Assembly: GCA_036376135.1 (NCBI GenBank)
Contig: DASVAW010000153.1
Coordinates: 1 to 64,000, forward strand
DNA: 64,000 bases
Direction of reading: 5' to 3'
DNA from: Candidatus Polarisedimenticolaceae bacterium
Lineage (GTDB): Bacteria > Acidobacteriota > Polarisedimenticolia > Polarisedimenticolales > DASRJG01
Part shown: in pieces, positions 10,780-19,293 of the stretch
How positions within the stretch are numbered: position 1 is the first letter of the stretch
Layout of the letters: the number at the start of each line of letters is the position of its first letter
Position numbers and translations under genes: made by a program
Notes under the pieces: model-generated
Database searches by the model: none
The model's input: only the letters and a program-made list of their open reading frames with translations
What the model was told of the DNA's origin: nothing

Positions 10780-11474
10780 TTCGCGGCAGCGCCGAGCATC
10801 GCCGTGAGGCTCGCCGCGAACACGGCGATGCCGACGATCAGGCACACGCAGCACAACGCCACCGGGATCAGCACCGCCGCCGCCGCACGCCCCGTGGGGA
10901 TGCGGTGCGCGGCGGCGAGCCCCACGATGAGCAGGACGATCCACCAGATCATGGCGATCACGCCGCCGAGGAAAGGGATCACCATCGCGACGGTCGGCGC
11001 CGCGCTGTAGGCGTTCACGCGCAGGGTCGTTTCGAACCCACCCGGTGCTCCTCCGAGCAGCAGGAGGATCAGGTGGACGACTCCGGCACCGATGAGCGTG
11101 CCGATGACGAAGATGAACGGCGACAGGAACACGTTCAGGATGTACTGCACCCCCGGCGAGAGCTGGAACTGCTGGAATTCCGAGAAGGCTCCGCCTCCGA
11201 GCCGGTCGAGCATCCCCTGCATCGCGCTGCTGAGGGCGAGCGTCCACAGCTGGGCGAGCGCGTTCGAGATCACGTAGACCACGAGACCGAAGACGAGCGC
11301 CCTCCCGACACTTGCCGTGGGGCTCAGGCGGAGGAACGCCTCCCCCGGCCGCCCCAGCAGCAGGGTGAGCGTCGGCCAGAGGTCGCCGACTCCCGCGCCG
11401 GGACGCTCCCAGGGGAGCGGCGGCACGGGGGGCGGGCTCGGAGGGGCGGGGGGCTCGAACGTGAATTCGCTCAT
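10776..11474 (-). CDS. YIP1 family membrane protein
   Basis: 232 aa. A proline-rich cytosolic N-terminus (about 1-30) leads into a YIP1-like domain with five predicted transmembrane helices, for example VIGTLIGAGVVHLILLLLGG and ending CVCLIVGIAVFAASL. The segment LLGRPGEAFLRL just before the first helix is typical of bacterial YIP1 proteins. The role is unknown. The ATG at 11474 overlaps the upstream P-loop-like gene by 4 nt. Confidence 0.85.
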   Translation of the reverse strand: MSEFTFEPPAPPSPPPVPPLPWERPGAGVGDLWPTLTLLLGRPGEAFLRLSPTASVGRALVFGLVVYVISNALAQLWTLALSSAMQGMLDRLGGGAFSEFQQFQLSPGVQYILNVFLSPFIFVIGTLIGAGVVHLILLLLGGAPGGFETTLRVNAYSAAPTVAMVIPFLGGVIAMIWWIVLLIVGLAAAHRIPTGRAAAAVLIPVALCCVCLIVGIAVFAASLTAMLGAAAK

Positions 11475-13141
11475 GGGCGGCCTCCGGGTGGACTCGGGCG
11501 CTCGAGGCGCGTCGCTTGGAAACGCGCGGACGGGAGCCGGTACAAGGCTTCGACGATCGCGGAGCGAGGGGGCCGCGCGAGATCGCCCCGCCGCTCGCCC
11601 CACGTGTCGAGCGCGCCGGCGTCGAGCTCGCGCTCGAGGGTGTCGATCAGCTCCGCGACGCCGATCGGCTCGGCCCCGAGCGCCGCCGCCCTCGCGAGCG
11701 CGTAGGCGAGCCCCCTGCGCCTCGCGTCGTCGAGCGGGGGCTCGAAGGCCGGCAGGGTCACGCGCGCGCCGCCGACACGCAGCGACGACGCGCCGGCCAG
11801 TTCGGCGCGGCGGTCCTCCCCCGTCGGCGAGGACAGGATGGTCACCGATCGCGATTCGAGAGGTTCGAATCGCCGCGACGTCGGCGACCCGGCCGTGCCG
11901 CGCCGCGCGGCTTCGGTCGCGTCCTCGATTCCCCCGTCCATCGCGACGAATACGACGTCGGAGGCTCCGAGCAGCTCGCCGGTGGCCTCCGCGGCGACGA
12001 TCGACGCGACGCCCCGGGTGCGATCGAGATCACGCGCGATGTCCGCGAAGGTCCATCCCGCGACCGGCTGGTCGGCGAGCAACCGCCCGAGCCTCGGATC
12101 CCGTCCGAGGAAAGCCGGCGCGCTGCGGTCCTCGTCGAGGAGGAGCACGCGAGCGCCCCCCTCGAGCGCGCGTCGCAGGCGCTCGCGCTGGCTCTCGGCG
12201 CCCCCTTCGGCGGCAACCTCCACCGCGCCCTCCGCCGCCACCACGCCGTGCCCGGGCGTCCCCGCCGGACGGGGCTCCGTCCCCGCCGCGATCGCGCGCA
12301 CGACCTCGGGCGCGCCCGAGCGCGGGCCGCCCACGAGCAGCGTGACGCCTCCCGGGATCCCCAGCCCTCGGATCGTGCGCCCCCCGACGTGGAACTCGAC
12401 CGCACGGCCGTCCGGAGCACGGCACCGCTCCCGGAGTCCCTCCAGCTGCGCACCGTCCGGGACGAAGGCGACGAGGCCCCGACCGCGCAGCGCTTCGCGG
12501 ATCTCGCGATGCTCCACGACCGTGCGGTGGTGCTGCTCCAGCTCCTCGCGGCGCGATGAGCCGAGGAGCAACGCGGCGCGGGCGAATCTCGGAAGCGCCT
12601 CGGTCAGGAGCGCGCGGGCGTGACGTCCCCGTACCGTGCGCTCCCACGCCGGGAGATCGAGCGCCACCCGGAGCTCCGCGAACCCGTCGAGCACCCGGCA
12701 GGAAGTGCGCTCCACGATCGCCGGCCCCGGCCGTTCCACGACGATGCGACCCGAGCCGGGCGCCGCATGCCCCTCCGGCGCGAGGAGGGTTTCCGCCGCT
12801 CTCGCCGCCGCGCGCGCGAGGAAATCCTCGCAGGCCAGACGCGCCACGGGGTCGCTCCCGTAAGCGGCGGGGATTCCGGCGTTCGAAAGCGGGAGCCGGA
12901 TCCGCGCCCGCGCCGGTCCCGTCGCCGGATCCCCCGGCACCTGGTCGAGCACGAGCCGGAATTCGTCGAGCGCGTGTTCTCCGCGCAGCGTCCGGTAGGC
13001 GGCGAACGGTCTGCCGTCGAGCGCCTCGAGCCGATCGGCGAGTCCGGCATCCCGATCGACCGTTACCCGCGGGCGCGACGGACGCGGCGGATACGCGGGA
13101 CGGACGGGCCCGGAACGCGGAGGGCGTGGGTGTCGATTCAC
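11471..13141 (-). CDS. COG3044-type ABC-class ATPase homologue with degenerate Walker A
   Basis: 556 aa, matching the predicted ABC-class ATPase family (PF09818) in length and order. An N-terminal region (1-about 230) leads to LVAFVPDG, then RTIRGLGIPGGVTLLVGG and a Walker B-like RVLLLDEDRSAPAFLGRD. From memory of the family, the nucleotide loop is GGGYHGKSTLL; here the DNA reads GGPRSGAPEVV, so the lysine and the Ser/Thr are gone. The serine-rich signature before Walker B is also shortened. ATP hydrolysis is therefore doubtful. The start is GTG at 13141, overlapping the phosphoesterase stop. Biological role unknown. Confidence 0.78.
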   Translation of the reverse strand: MNRHPRPPRSGPVRPAYPPRPSRPRVTVDRDAGLADRLEALDGRPFAAYRTLRGEHALDEFRLVLDQVPGDPATGPARARIRLPLSNAGIPAAYGSDPVARLACEDFLARAAARAAETLLAPEGHAAPGSGRIVVERPGPAIVERTSCRVLDGFAELRVALDLPAWERTVRGRHARALLTEALPRFARAALLLGSSRREELEQHHRTVVEHREIREALRGRGLVAFVPDGAQLEGLRERCRAPDGRAVEFHVGGRTIRGLGIPGGVTLLVGGPRSGAPEVVRAIAAGTEPRPAGTPGHGVVAAEGAVEVAAEGGAESQRERLRRALEGGARVLLLDEDRSAPAFLGRDPRLGRLLADQPVAGWTFADIARDLDRTRGVASIVAAEATGELLGASDVVFVAMDGGIEDATEAARRGTAGSPTSRRFEPLESRSVTILSSPTGEDRRAELAGASSLRVGGARVTLPAFEPPLDDARRRGLAYALARAAALGAEPIGVAELIDTLERELDAGALDTWGERRGDLARPPRSAIVEALYRLPSARFQATRLERPSPPGGRP

Positions 13142-13869
13142 GCGGGGAGTCTAGCAACCGAACGGAGCTTTTCCGTCAGCGGCACCGGCGCGAATCCGAC
13201 CGCGTCGGCCGCGGCGAGCACGAAGCGGATCCCGTCGTGCTCCCCCCGCACGCCCAGCGCGTGGTCGGCGCCGTGCAGATGGCCGTAGACGCACACGGTC
13301 ACTCCGGCGCCTCGGAGGATCTCCACGACCTCGCTCGGCGCCCGCCCGACGATCCAGGGCGGGAAATGCGTCATCGCCGCACGCGGGAGGTCCCGTCCGA
13401 ATCGCCGATCGGCGTCGGCGACCGACAGCCTCAGTCGCTCCAGCTCGCGGCGGAAGATCGCCGCGTCCCCGGGCTGCGCCGTCGGATCGTCGGGGGCGGT
13501 CCACCCGCGCGCCCCGACGAGGACGAGACCACCCAGATCCACGGCGTCGTTCTGGAGGATCACGCACCCCTCGGGGAGGGCGCGCCGCACCTTGGAGGCG
13601 GAGGCCCACCAGGCGTCGTGGTTGCCTCGCAGGAGCACCTTGCGCCCCGGGCGCGCGCCGATCCAGCGGAGATCGACTGCGGCCTGCTCGAGGCTCGTCG
13701 CCCAGGAGAGATCCCCCGGGAGGAGGACCACGTCGTCCGGAGCGACGGCGGCATCCCACGCGCGCGCCATGCGAACCGCATGCTCGCGCCAGAGCTCGCC
13801 GAACACGTCCATCGGCTTCGACCCGTCGAGCGACAGGTGGAGGTCCGCGAGGGCGTGGAGGGTCGGCAC
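13138..13869 (-). CDS. Metallophosphoesterase (COG1768-like)
   Basis: Calcineurin-like phosphohydrolase, 243 aa, cytosolic. Metal-binding motifs appear in order: ADLHLS (8-13), GDLSWA, GNHDAWW, THFPP and YGHLHGADH. The segment KPMDVFGELWREH matches the COG1768 subgroup of unknown substrate. The start is GTG at 13869, with TACAAT only 6 nt upstream and no ribosome-binding site, so it may be leaderless. It is the first gene of the operon with the P-loop-like, YIP1 and DUF2752 genes. Confidence 0.9.
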   Translation of the reverse strand: MPTLHALADLHLSLDGSKPMDVFGELWREHAVRMARAWDAAVAPDDVVLLPGDLSWATSLEQAAVDLRWIGARPGRKVLLRGNHDAWWASASKVRRALPEGCVILQNDAVDLGGLVLVGARGWTAPDDPTAQPGDAAIFRRELERLRLSVADADRRFGRDLPRAAMTHFPPWIVGRAPSEVVEILRGAGVTVCVYGHLHGADHALGVRGEHDGIRFVLAAADAVGFAPVPLTEKLRSVARLPA

Positions 13870-13941
13870 GCGGGCATTGTAACGGCCGGTGCGCGATGGC
13901 CGCGGCCCCGGTATGCTCCAGGGCTCCGGAGGTTCCCCGCC

Positions 13942-15648
13942 GTGATCCCGACCCTCGCGATGCTCCTCGCCGCCACCGTCGCCGCCCCCGCCGCTCCGGA
14001 CGCCCCGCCCGAGCCTCCTTCCCGTCCGGAGGCCTACTCGGGCGCCATGATCGTCTTCGAGCTGAAGGACGCCACCGTCGTCTACCCGGCCGGCGACGGC
14101 GACGACGCCGAGCGCAACCGTCGCTCCGCCGTCGCGAGGGCACGATTCCTCGAGGTCCAGCACGGCGTGAAGACGCGTGTCCTCGCCGACGTGGACGCCA
14201 CCCCCGCCGACCTCGATGCGAACCTGCTGCTGCTGGGCTGGACGAACCGGGTCCTCGGAACGTCGAAGGCACCGCGCCCGTTCCGGCGCACCGACGACGG
14301 CTGGACCCTCTTCGACGGCGTGACCGCGGCGGCGGGAGACGACCTCCTGCTGTTCGGCATCAACCCGTACGCCGGGGAGCGCGTCCTGCTCTTCTGGTCG
14401 CGCATCGACCCCGAGTCCGACCGATTCATGCCGTGGCCCCGGATCGGCTCCGACTGGGCGGTCGTGCGCGGATACCGTCCCATCCGCCAGGGGATGTGCG
14501 CCCCGGGCCCACTGTGGCCGCCGGTCCGCGACAAACGCGCCGAGGCGGATCACGAAGTGATCGACGCGAACTTGCCCCCGTTCGCGGTCGTGAGGACCAC
14601 GCCCCACGTGCGCATCCGATCGATGCCCGACCTGGCCGGGGCGGACCTCGACGCGATCGCCGCCGCGCGCGAGCAGGCGATCAACAACGCCGCGAAGAAG
14701 CTCGGCGTGGAGCTCCCCGCCGATTTCGTCGTCGATCTCGGGGTCCACAAGGACGAGGACGCGAAGCGCGAACGCACGGGGGTCGGCGACCCCGCGCACT
14801 CGGTGCCGAGCCGACGCGAGCTCCACATGATCCGGCGGCTCGCGCGATCGCCGTCGCCCCACGAGGAGATTCACCTCCTCGCGCGCGCGCGACTCGGCCC
14901 CTGCTTCTCGACGGCGCTGTACGAGGGCCTCGCCCTCGATCTCGAGGGGGTCTGGCGCGGTCAGGACCTCGAGGTCACGGTGGCGCTCCTGCTCGCCTCC
15001 GGGCGCGTTGCCGCGCCGTCCGACCTGCTCGACGAGGAGCGCCTGCGCCGCATCGGGGACACGGGCGGTTTCGCGACCGCCGGGCTTTTCGTCCGCTGGC
15101 TGCGCGCGACGCGCCCCGCGCTGTTTCCGAAGATCTACGGACTCGAAGAGGTGAGCGCGGCGACCGTCGGCGCGGTGCTCGACCTCTCGGCCGCCGACCT
15201 CGACACCGCGTTCCGCGCCTGGCTGGAGCAGACCGCCGCGCGACGCTCCGCCGACGTGGCGTTCGCGCGCGCCGAGCGCGACGCCCAGGAGCGCCTTCGC
15301 GCCGGGGACTACGCGGGGGCCGCGACGGCGCTCGAACACGCGCTCGCGGCGAAGCCGGAGGATCCCCAGACGTTGTTCAACCTCGCCTCCGCCCGAATGC
15401 GAACGAACGCCCTCGACGCGGCGGAGGCCGCCTTCCGGCGCCTGCTGTCGCTTCCCCTCGCCTCCGGGGAGTCGCGCTTCCGGATCTTCTCGCACTACCA
15501 GCTGGGCCGGATCTTCGACGTGCAGGGTCGCCGCGAGGAGGCGCTCGCGCAGTATCGAAGGGTGCTCGAGCTCCCCGACGAATACGACGCCCACCGTCTC
15601 GCGCGCGAGCGACTCGAGTCACCGGCGACGCGCAGCCAGCTGGAGTGA
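13942..15648 (+). CDS. Secreted HExxH (peptidase MA-like) protein with C-terminal TPR repeats
   Basis: 568 aa. An N-terminal signal segment (PTLAMLLAATVAAPAAP) is followed by an unassigned domain and a zincin-like motif SPHEEIHLLARA (HEEIH), then ALYEGLALDLEG about 16 residues on. That spacing resembles the E-G-L-A segment of peptidase MA families. Two or three TPRs (about 430-560: ERLRAGDYAGAATALEHALA) end the protein. The start is GTG at 13942 behind GGAGG. I infer a periplasmic zinc peptidase; the substrate is unknown. It is convergent with the kinase gene, 12 bp away. Confidence 0.7.
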   Translation: MIPTLAMLLAATVAAPAAPDAPPEPPSRPEAYSGAMIVFELKDATVVYPAGDGDDAERNRRSAVARARFLEVQHGVKTRVLADVDATPADLDANLLLLGWTNRVLGTSKAPRPFRRTDDGWTLFDGVTAAAGDDLLLFGINPYAGERVLLFWSRIDPESDRFMPWPRIGSDWAVVRGYRPIRQGMCAPGPLWPPVRDKRAEADHEVIDANLPPFAVVRTTPHVRIRSMPDLAGADLDAIAAAREQAINNAAKKLGVELPADFVVDLGVHKDEDAKRERTGVGDPAHSVPSRRELHMIRRLARSPSPHEEIHLLARARLGPCFSTALYEGLALDLEGVWRGQDLEVTVALLLASGRVAAPSDLLDEERLRRIGDTGGFATAGLFVRWLRATRPALFPKIYGLEEVSAATVGAVLDLSAADLDTAFRAWLEQTAARRSADVAFARAERDAQERLRAGDYAGAATALEHALAAKPEDPQTLFNLASARMRTNALDAAEAAFRRLLSLPLASGESRFRIFSHYQLGRIFDVQGRREEALAQYRRVLELPDEYDAHRLARERLESPATRSQLE

Positions 15649-15660
15649 CGTCTTGAGGCC

Positions 15661-17538
15661 TCAGGCCGCCTGCTGGCTCTCCGCGGGCAGGACGAGCGTG
15701 AAGGTGGCTCCCCGTCCGGGCTCCGATCGATACCAGACGCTCCCTCCATGCGCCTCGGCGATGAGGCGCACGAGCGGCAGGCCGAGACCGGAGCCTCCAG
15801 GCTTCGTGGTCACCCGCGTGTCGAACAGCGCCTCCTCGAGCCCGGGAGGGAGCCCCGGCCCCGTGTCCGCCACCGACAGCCGAACGACCCCGCCGGCGTA
15901 GTGGGTACGCAGCGCCACGACGCCCCCCTGGGGCATCGCCTGGATCGCGTTGAGGGCGAGGTTGAGCACCGCCTGCTGCAGCCGATCCGGGACGCCGACG
16001 ACCGGCGGGAGGTCCTCCTCCCCCTCGAGCCGCAGCTCCACGCGCGCCTTCAGGGCGGCGTACGCGAGCAGGCGGAGTACGCGCCGACACAGGTCGCGCA
16101 GGTCCACGGGCGCGGGCTCGGGGGAGGACTTCAGCAGGCCGAGGTAGTTGTTGAGAAGGTCGGTCAGGCGGCGCGTCTCCTCCTGGATCGTCCGGAGCGA
16201 GTCCCGCACCGCCTGCTCGGAGGCCGCCGTCGACGGTGCACCGACGTACTGTTCGACGACCGACGCGTTCAGCCCGATCGAATGCAGCGGGTTGCGGATC
16301 TCGTGGGCCAGACTTCCCGCCAGGTGGGCGAGCACGGCGAAGCGCCCCGCCTCGAGCAGATGCGTCTCGATCTTGCGGATCATCGCGACGTCGCGCAGCA
16401 GGAGCAGCGCGCCCGACTCGCCGGGGCGAGCCTCGAACGGCACCTCGGTGACGCGAACCGGCGTCCGCTCGCCGTTCGAGCCCGCGATCTCGATCTCGCG
16501 GGAGGACGGCGTTCCGCCGGGGCCGAGGAGGCCCGGGATCGCCACGATCGCCTGGCGGATCCTCGCCTCGACGCCGGCGGCGCCCGTCTCCGGGGCCAGC
16601 AGCCGCACCGCCGCTTCGTTCCAGGCCACGGGTCGCCCCCCCGCGTCGATGGCGACCATGCCGTCCTCGAGGGACTGCGAGAGCGTCGCGAGAAGCGCCT
16701 CCCGCTCCCGCCCCGCGCCGTCGAGAGCCTCCAGTCGCCCTCCCATCTCGTTGATCGTCCGCACCGTGGAGGCGAACTCCGACCCGAGCCCCAGGTGCTC
16801 CACGTCGATCGGCCCGCGGAATCCCCGCTCGCGGAACTCGCCGAGCACCCGCTCGAGTCGGCGTACCGGGAGGATGGTGATGGCGTTCACCGCGATCGCG
16901 CCGGCGGCCACGGCGACCACGAACACCAGCAGCGGCCAGAGGTACGCCTCGAACGGGATCGAGGGGGGCTGGAGCTCGGGGAAGCGCGCGAGGATCGCGG
17001 GGTCCGGCTCGAAGCGGACGTAGACCGAGCCCAGCCGGCGCCGCTCCGCGACGCCCGGAGCCTCGTCGAAGATCGGGATCATCAGCTCGGTCAACGCTCC
17101 CGACGGGCCGGTGGACAACACGCGACGCACGGAGCGGTCGGAGGCGAACAACGCCCGCCATTCGTCGCGGATGTAGGCGAGGTCGACCTGGGTCGGATCG
17201 CTCGCGAAGCGGATCCGCGCCTCGCGGTCGACGATCGCGAGGTACTTCACGCTCGGGAGCTCCTGCAGCAACGCCCGCAGACCGAACGAGATGCGCGGCT
17301 GGTCGCGCTCGGCGACCTCGGGGAACTTCTCGAGCTCGCGCAGGAGGAGCGCGCGGCTCGCTTCGACCCCGAACCCCATGAGGAGCTTCTCGGCGGGAAT
17401 CGTGGCGACGTTGGCCTCCCAGCGCCGGTTGTATTTCTCGAACTGCCCCCGGACGAGCCAGGCCGCGACGACGCCGGCCGCGACCACGAACGCGAGGTGG
17501 ACGGCGAGGATCTTGAAGGGAAGCGACGGGCCTCTCAT
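15661..17538 (-). CDS. Membrane sensor histidine kinase (NtrB-like) paired with a sigma-54 regulator
   Basis: 625 aa. Transmembrane helix 1 (about 7-30), a periplasmic sensor region (about 30-230), transmembrane helix 2 (LLVFVVAVAAGAIAVNAI), a HAMP-like segment, a PAS domain, a phosphoacceptor helix with SLAHEIRNPLHSIGLNAS, and a HATPase domain with N-box NLALNAIQAMPQGG, DTGPGLP and GSGLGLPLV. All catalytic boxes are intact. The ATG at 17538 overlaps the regulator stop by 4 nt, so the two form a cognate pair. The signal is unknown. Confidence 0.93.
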   Translation of the reverse strand: MRGPSLPFKILAVHLAFVVAAGVVAAWLVRGQFEKYNRRWEANVATIPAEKLLMGFGVEASRALLLRELEKFPEVAERDQPRISFGLRALLQELPSVKYLAIVDREARIRFASDPTQVDLAYIRDEWRALFASDRSVRRVLSTGPSGALTELMIPIFDEAPGVAERRRLGSVYVRFEPDPAILARFPELQPPSIPFEAYLWPLLVFVVAVAAGAIAVNAITILPVRRLERVLGEFRERGFRGPIDVEHLGLGSEFASTVRTINEMGGRLEALDGAGREREALLATLSQSLEDGMVAIDAGGRPVAWNEAAVRLLAPETGAAGVEARIRQAIVAIPGLLGPGGTPSSREIEIAGSNGERTPVRVTEVPFEARPGESGALLLLRDVAMIRKIETHLLEAGRFAVLAHLAGSLAHEIRNPLHSIGLNASVVEQYVGAPSTAASEQAVRDSLRTIQEETRRLTDLLNNYLGLLKSSPEPAPVDLRDLCRRVLRLLAYAALKARVELRLEGEEDLPPVVGVPDRLQQAVLNLALNAIQAMPQGGVVALRTHYAGGVVRLSVADTGPGLPPGLEEALFDTRVTTKPGGSGLGLPLVRLIAEAHGGSVWYRSEPGRGATFTLVLPAESQQAA

Positions 17539-18941
17539 AACCCGAACTTCTTGACCTTGTTGTGCATCGTCTTCAGCGAGATGCCGAGGATCTTCGCGGC
17601 GCGCGTCTTGTTCCCGGAGGTGTGGGCGAGCGTCGAGCGGATCAGCTCGCGCTCGGCCTCCTCCATCGGAACGCCCACGCGCAGCGCCACCATGGGCGCG
17701 ACCGGCGACGCCTGCGCGCCGCCCTGGAAGACGACGGGGGTGAAGGCCGCGGGACCCGGCCGCTCGGCGGCGGCGCGGCAGACCTCCTGCGGGAGGTGCT
17801 CCGGAAGGATCGGCGTTCCCCCGGCGAGGAGCGCGGAGCGTTCGATCGCGTTCTTGAGCTCCCGGATGTTCCCGGGCCAGCCGTGCGTGAGCAGGCGCTC
17901 GAGCGTGGTCGGGTGCAGGGGGGAGATCGGCGTCCCCGTGCGCGACGCGTATTCCTCCGCGAAGTGTCGCGCGAGCATCACGATGTCCTCGGGACGCTCG
18001 CGAAGGGACGGGAGATGGATCGCGAAGACGTTCAGGCGGTAGTAGAGATCCTCGCGCAGCTTCCCTTCGGCGATCGCCCGCATCGGCTCGCGGTTGGTCG
18101 CGGCGATCACGCGGACGTCGCACTCGATGATCTCGCGCCCCCCCACGCGCCGGAACTTCTGCTCCTGCAGCACCCGCAGCAGCTTGGCCTGCAGGAGCTC
18201 GTCCATCTCGGAGATCTCGTCGAGGAACAACGTGCCCCGGTGCGCCATCTCGAAGCAGCCGATCTTGCGCTGCACCGCGCCGGTGAACGCGCCGCGCTCG
18301 TGTCCGAAGATCTCGCTCTCGAGGAGCGAGGAGGGAATCGCCGCGCAGTTGATCGCCACGAACTCGGACTTCTTGCGCGGAGAAAGGTCGTGGAGCGTCT
18401 GCGCGACGAGCTCCTTGCCGGTGCCGCTCTCGCCGACGATCAGCACCGACAGCGTGCTCGGCGCGACCTGCTCGATCTGGCGGTAGACGATGCGCATCTT
18501 CTCGGACGCCCCGCGCAGGCGTCCGAGCGCGCCACGCTCGCGCAGTTCCGCGCGCAGGCGCCGGTTGTCGGCAATGAGCTCCCGCGTGCTCGCGAACTTC
18601 TGGAGGAGGATCTTCAGCCGGGCAGGCTCGACCGGCTTTTCGAGGAAGTCGACGGCGCCGAGCTTCATCGCCTCGACGGCGGAGTCGATCGTCCCCTGGC
18701 CCGAGAACACGACGACCGGCAACGCGTGCTCCAGGTGCACGCGCCGGACGAATTCGAGCCCGTCCATCCCGGGCATGACGAGGTCGGTGATGACGGCGCT
18801 GGGACGTTCGCGTTCGATCTGCTCGAGCGCTTCGTCGGCCGACGCGGCGCTGGCCGTGTCGTACCCCCACGCCTCGAGCAATCGGCGAAGACCTTCGCGC
18901 GGCCCGCTCTCGTCGTCAACGACCAGAATGCGTTCCGCCAT
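17535..18941 (-). CDS. NtrC-family sigma-54-dependent response regulator
   Basis: 468 aa in three domains: a receiver (1-about 120; acidic DDE near 9-11, phospho-acceptor in VITDLVMPG, Lys in EKPVEPARL), an AAA+ domain with Walker A GESGTGKE and an intact GAFTGA sigma-54 contact loop, and a Fis-type helix-turn-helix at the C-terminus (NKTRAAKILGISLKTMHNKV). It activates sigma-54 promoters when phosphorylated by the kinase encoded next to it. It lies 84 bp after a 36-residue membrane-peptide gene that carries a sigma-54 promoter. Confidence 0.95.
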   Translation of the reverse strand: MAERILVVDDESGPREGLRRLLEAWGYDTASAASADEALEQIERERPSAVITDLVMPGMDGLEFVRRVHLEHALPVVVFSGQGTIDSAVEAMKLGAVDFLEKPVEPARLKILLQKFASTRELIADNRRLRAELRERGALGRLRGASEKMRIVYRQIEQVAPSTLSVLIVGESGTGKELVAQTLHDLSPRKKSEFVAINCAAIPSSLLESEIFGHERGAFTGAVQRKIGCFEMAHRGTLFLDEISEMDELLQAKLLRVLQEQKFRRVGGREIIECDVRVIAATNREPMRAIAEGKLREDLYYRLNVFAIHLPSLRERPEDIVMLARHFAEEYASRTGTPISPLHPTTLERLLTHGWPGNIRELKNAIERSALLAGGTPILPEHLPQEVCRAAAERPGPAAFTPVVFQGGAQASPVAPMVALRVGVPMEEAERELIRSTLAHTSGNKTRAAKILGISLKTMHNKVKKFGL

Positions 18942-19025
18942 GAACTCACCGCGGTTGTAGACCTGGACCCTCGGGGAGCACGATCACCCCGCCCCCCTTC
19001 CGCCGAACGGGTAAAGATAACCCGT

Positions 19026-19136
19026 CTAGCGTAATTTCGACATCAGGCGGAGGAGCAGGCTCAAGGCGAGGGTCGCGGTGCCCAAGGCGGCGGTCACGCT
19101 CAGGACGATCGCGCCAACGACCAGAATCAACTGCAT
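19026..19136 (-). CDS. Small single-span membrane peptide, 36 aa
   Basis: An open reading frame of 36 codons ending TAG at 19026. It begins MQLILVVGAIVLSVTAAL and is almost wholly hydrophobic up to a basic tail (LLRLMSKLR). AAGGAG lies about 10 nt before the ATG. It is the first gene after the sigma-54 promoter and precedes the response regulator and kinase in the same direction. I infer a small inner-membrane protein, inside-positive at its C-terminus, possibly regulating the kinase or another membrane complex. I recognise no family. Confidence 0.7.
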   Translation of the reverse strand: MQLILVVGAIVLSVTAALGTATLALSLLLRLMSKLR

Positions 19137-19216
19137 TTGCCTCAACTCCTTCGCGCGTCCCGGCGGTGTCGGCCCTTTCCGCGTTCGAGGCGATTCAGCG
19201 CCGGGGGCAATCTAGA

Positions 19217-19233
19217 GGCAAGAGCCGGGCCAA
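19217..19233 (-). promoter_or_regulatory. Sigma-54 promoter upstream of the 36-aa peptide and two-component genes
   Basis: TTGGCCCGGCTCTTGCC matches 15 of 17 positions of YTGGCACGRNNNTTGCW, with GG and GC correctly 10 nt apart. The predicted transcription start is about 70 nt before the 36-codon gene. An overlapping TTGATT-17-TAGATT could also act as a weaker sigma-70 promoter. Confidence 0.75.
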
Positions 19234-19293
19234 TCAAGGCTTCGACCGAAAAAAGGTACACACGGGCGTTCTTTTCCGTATAGTCCCGCCGCC

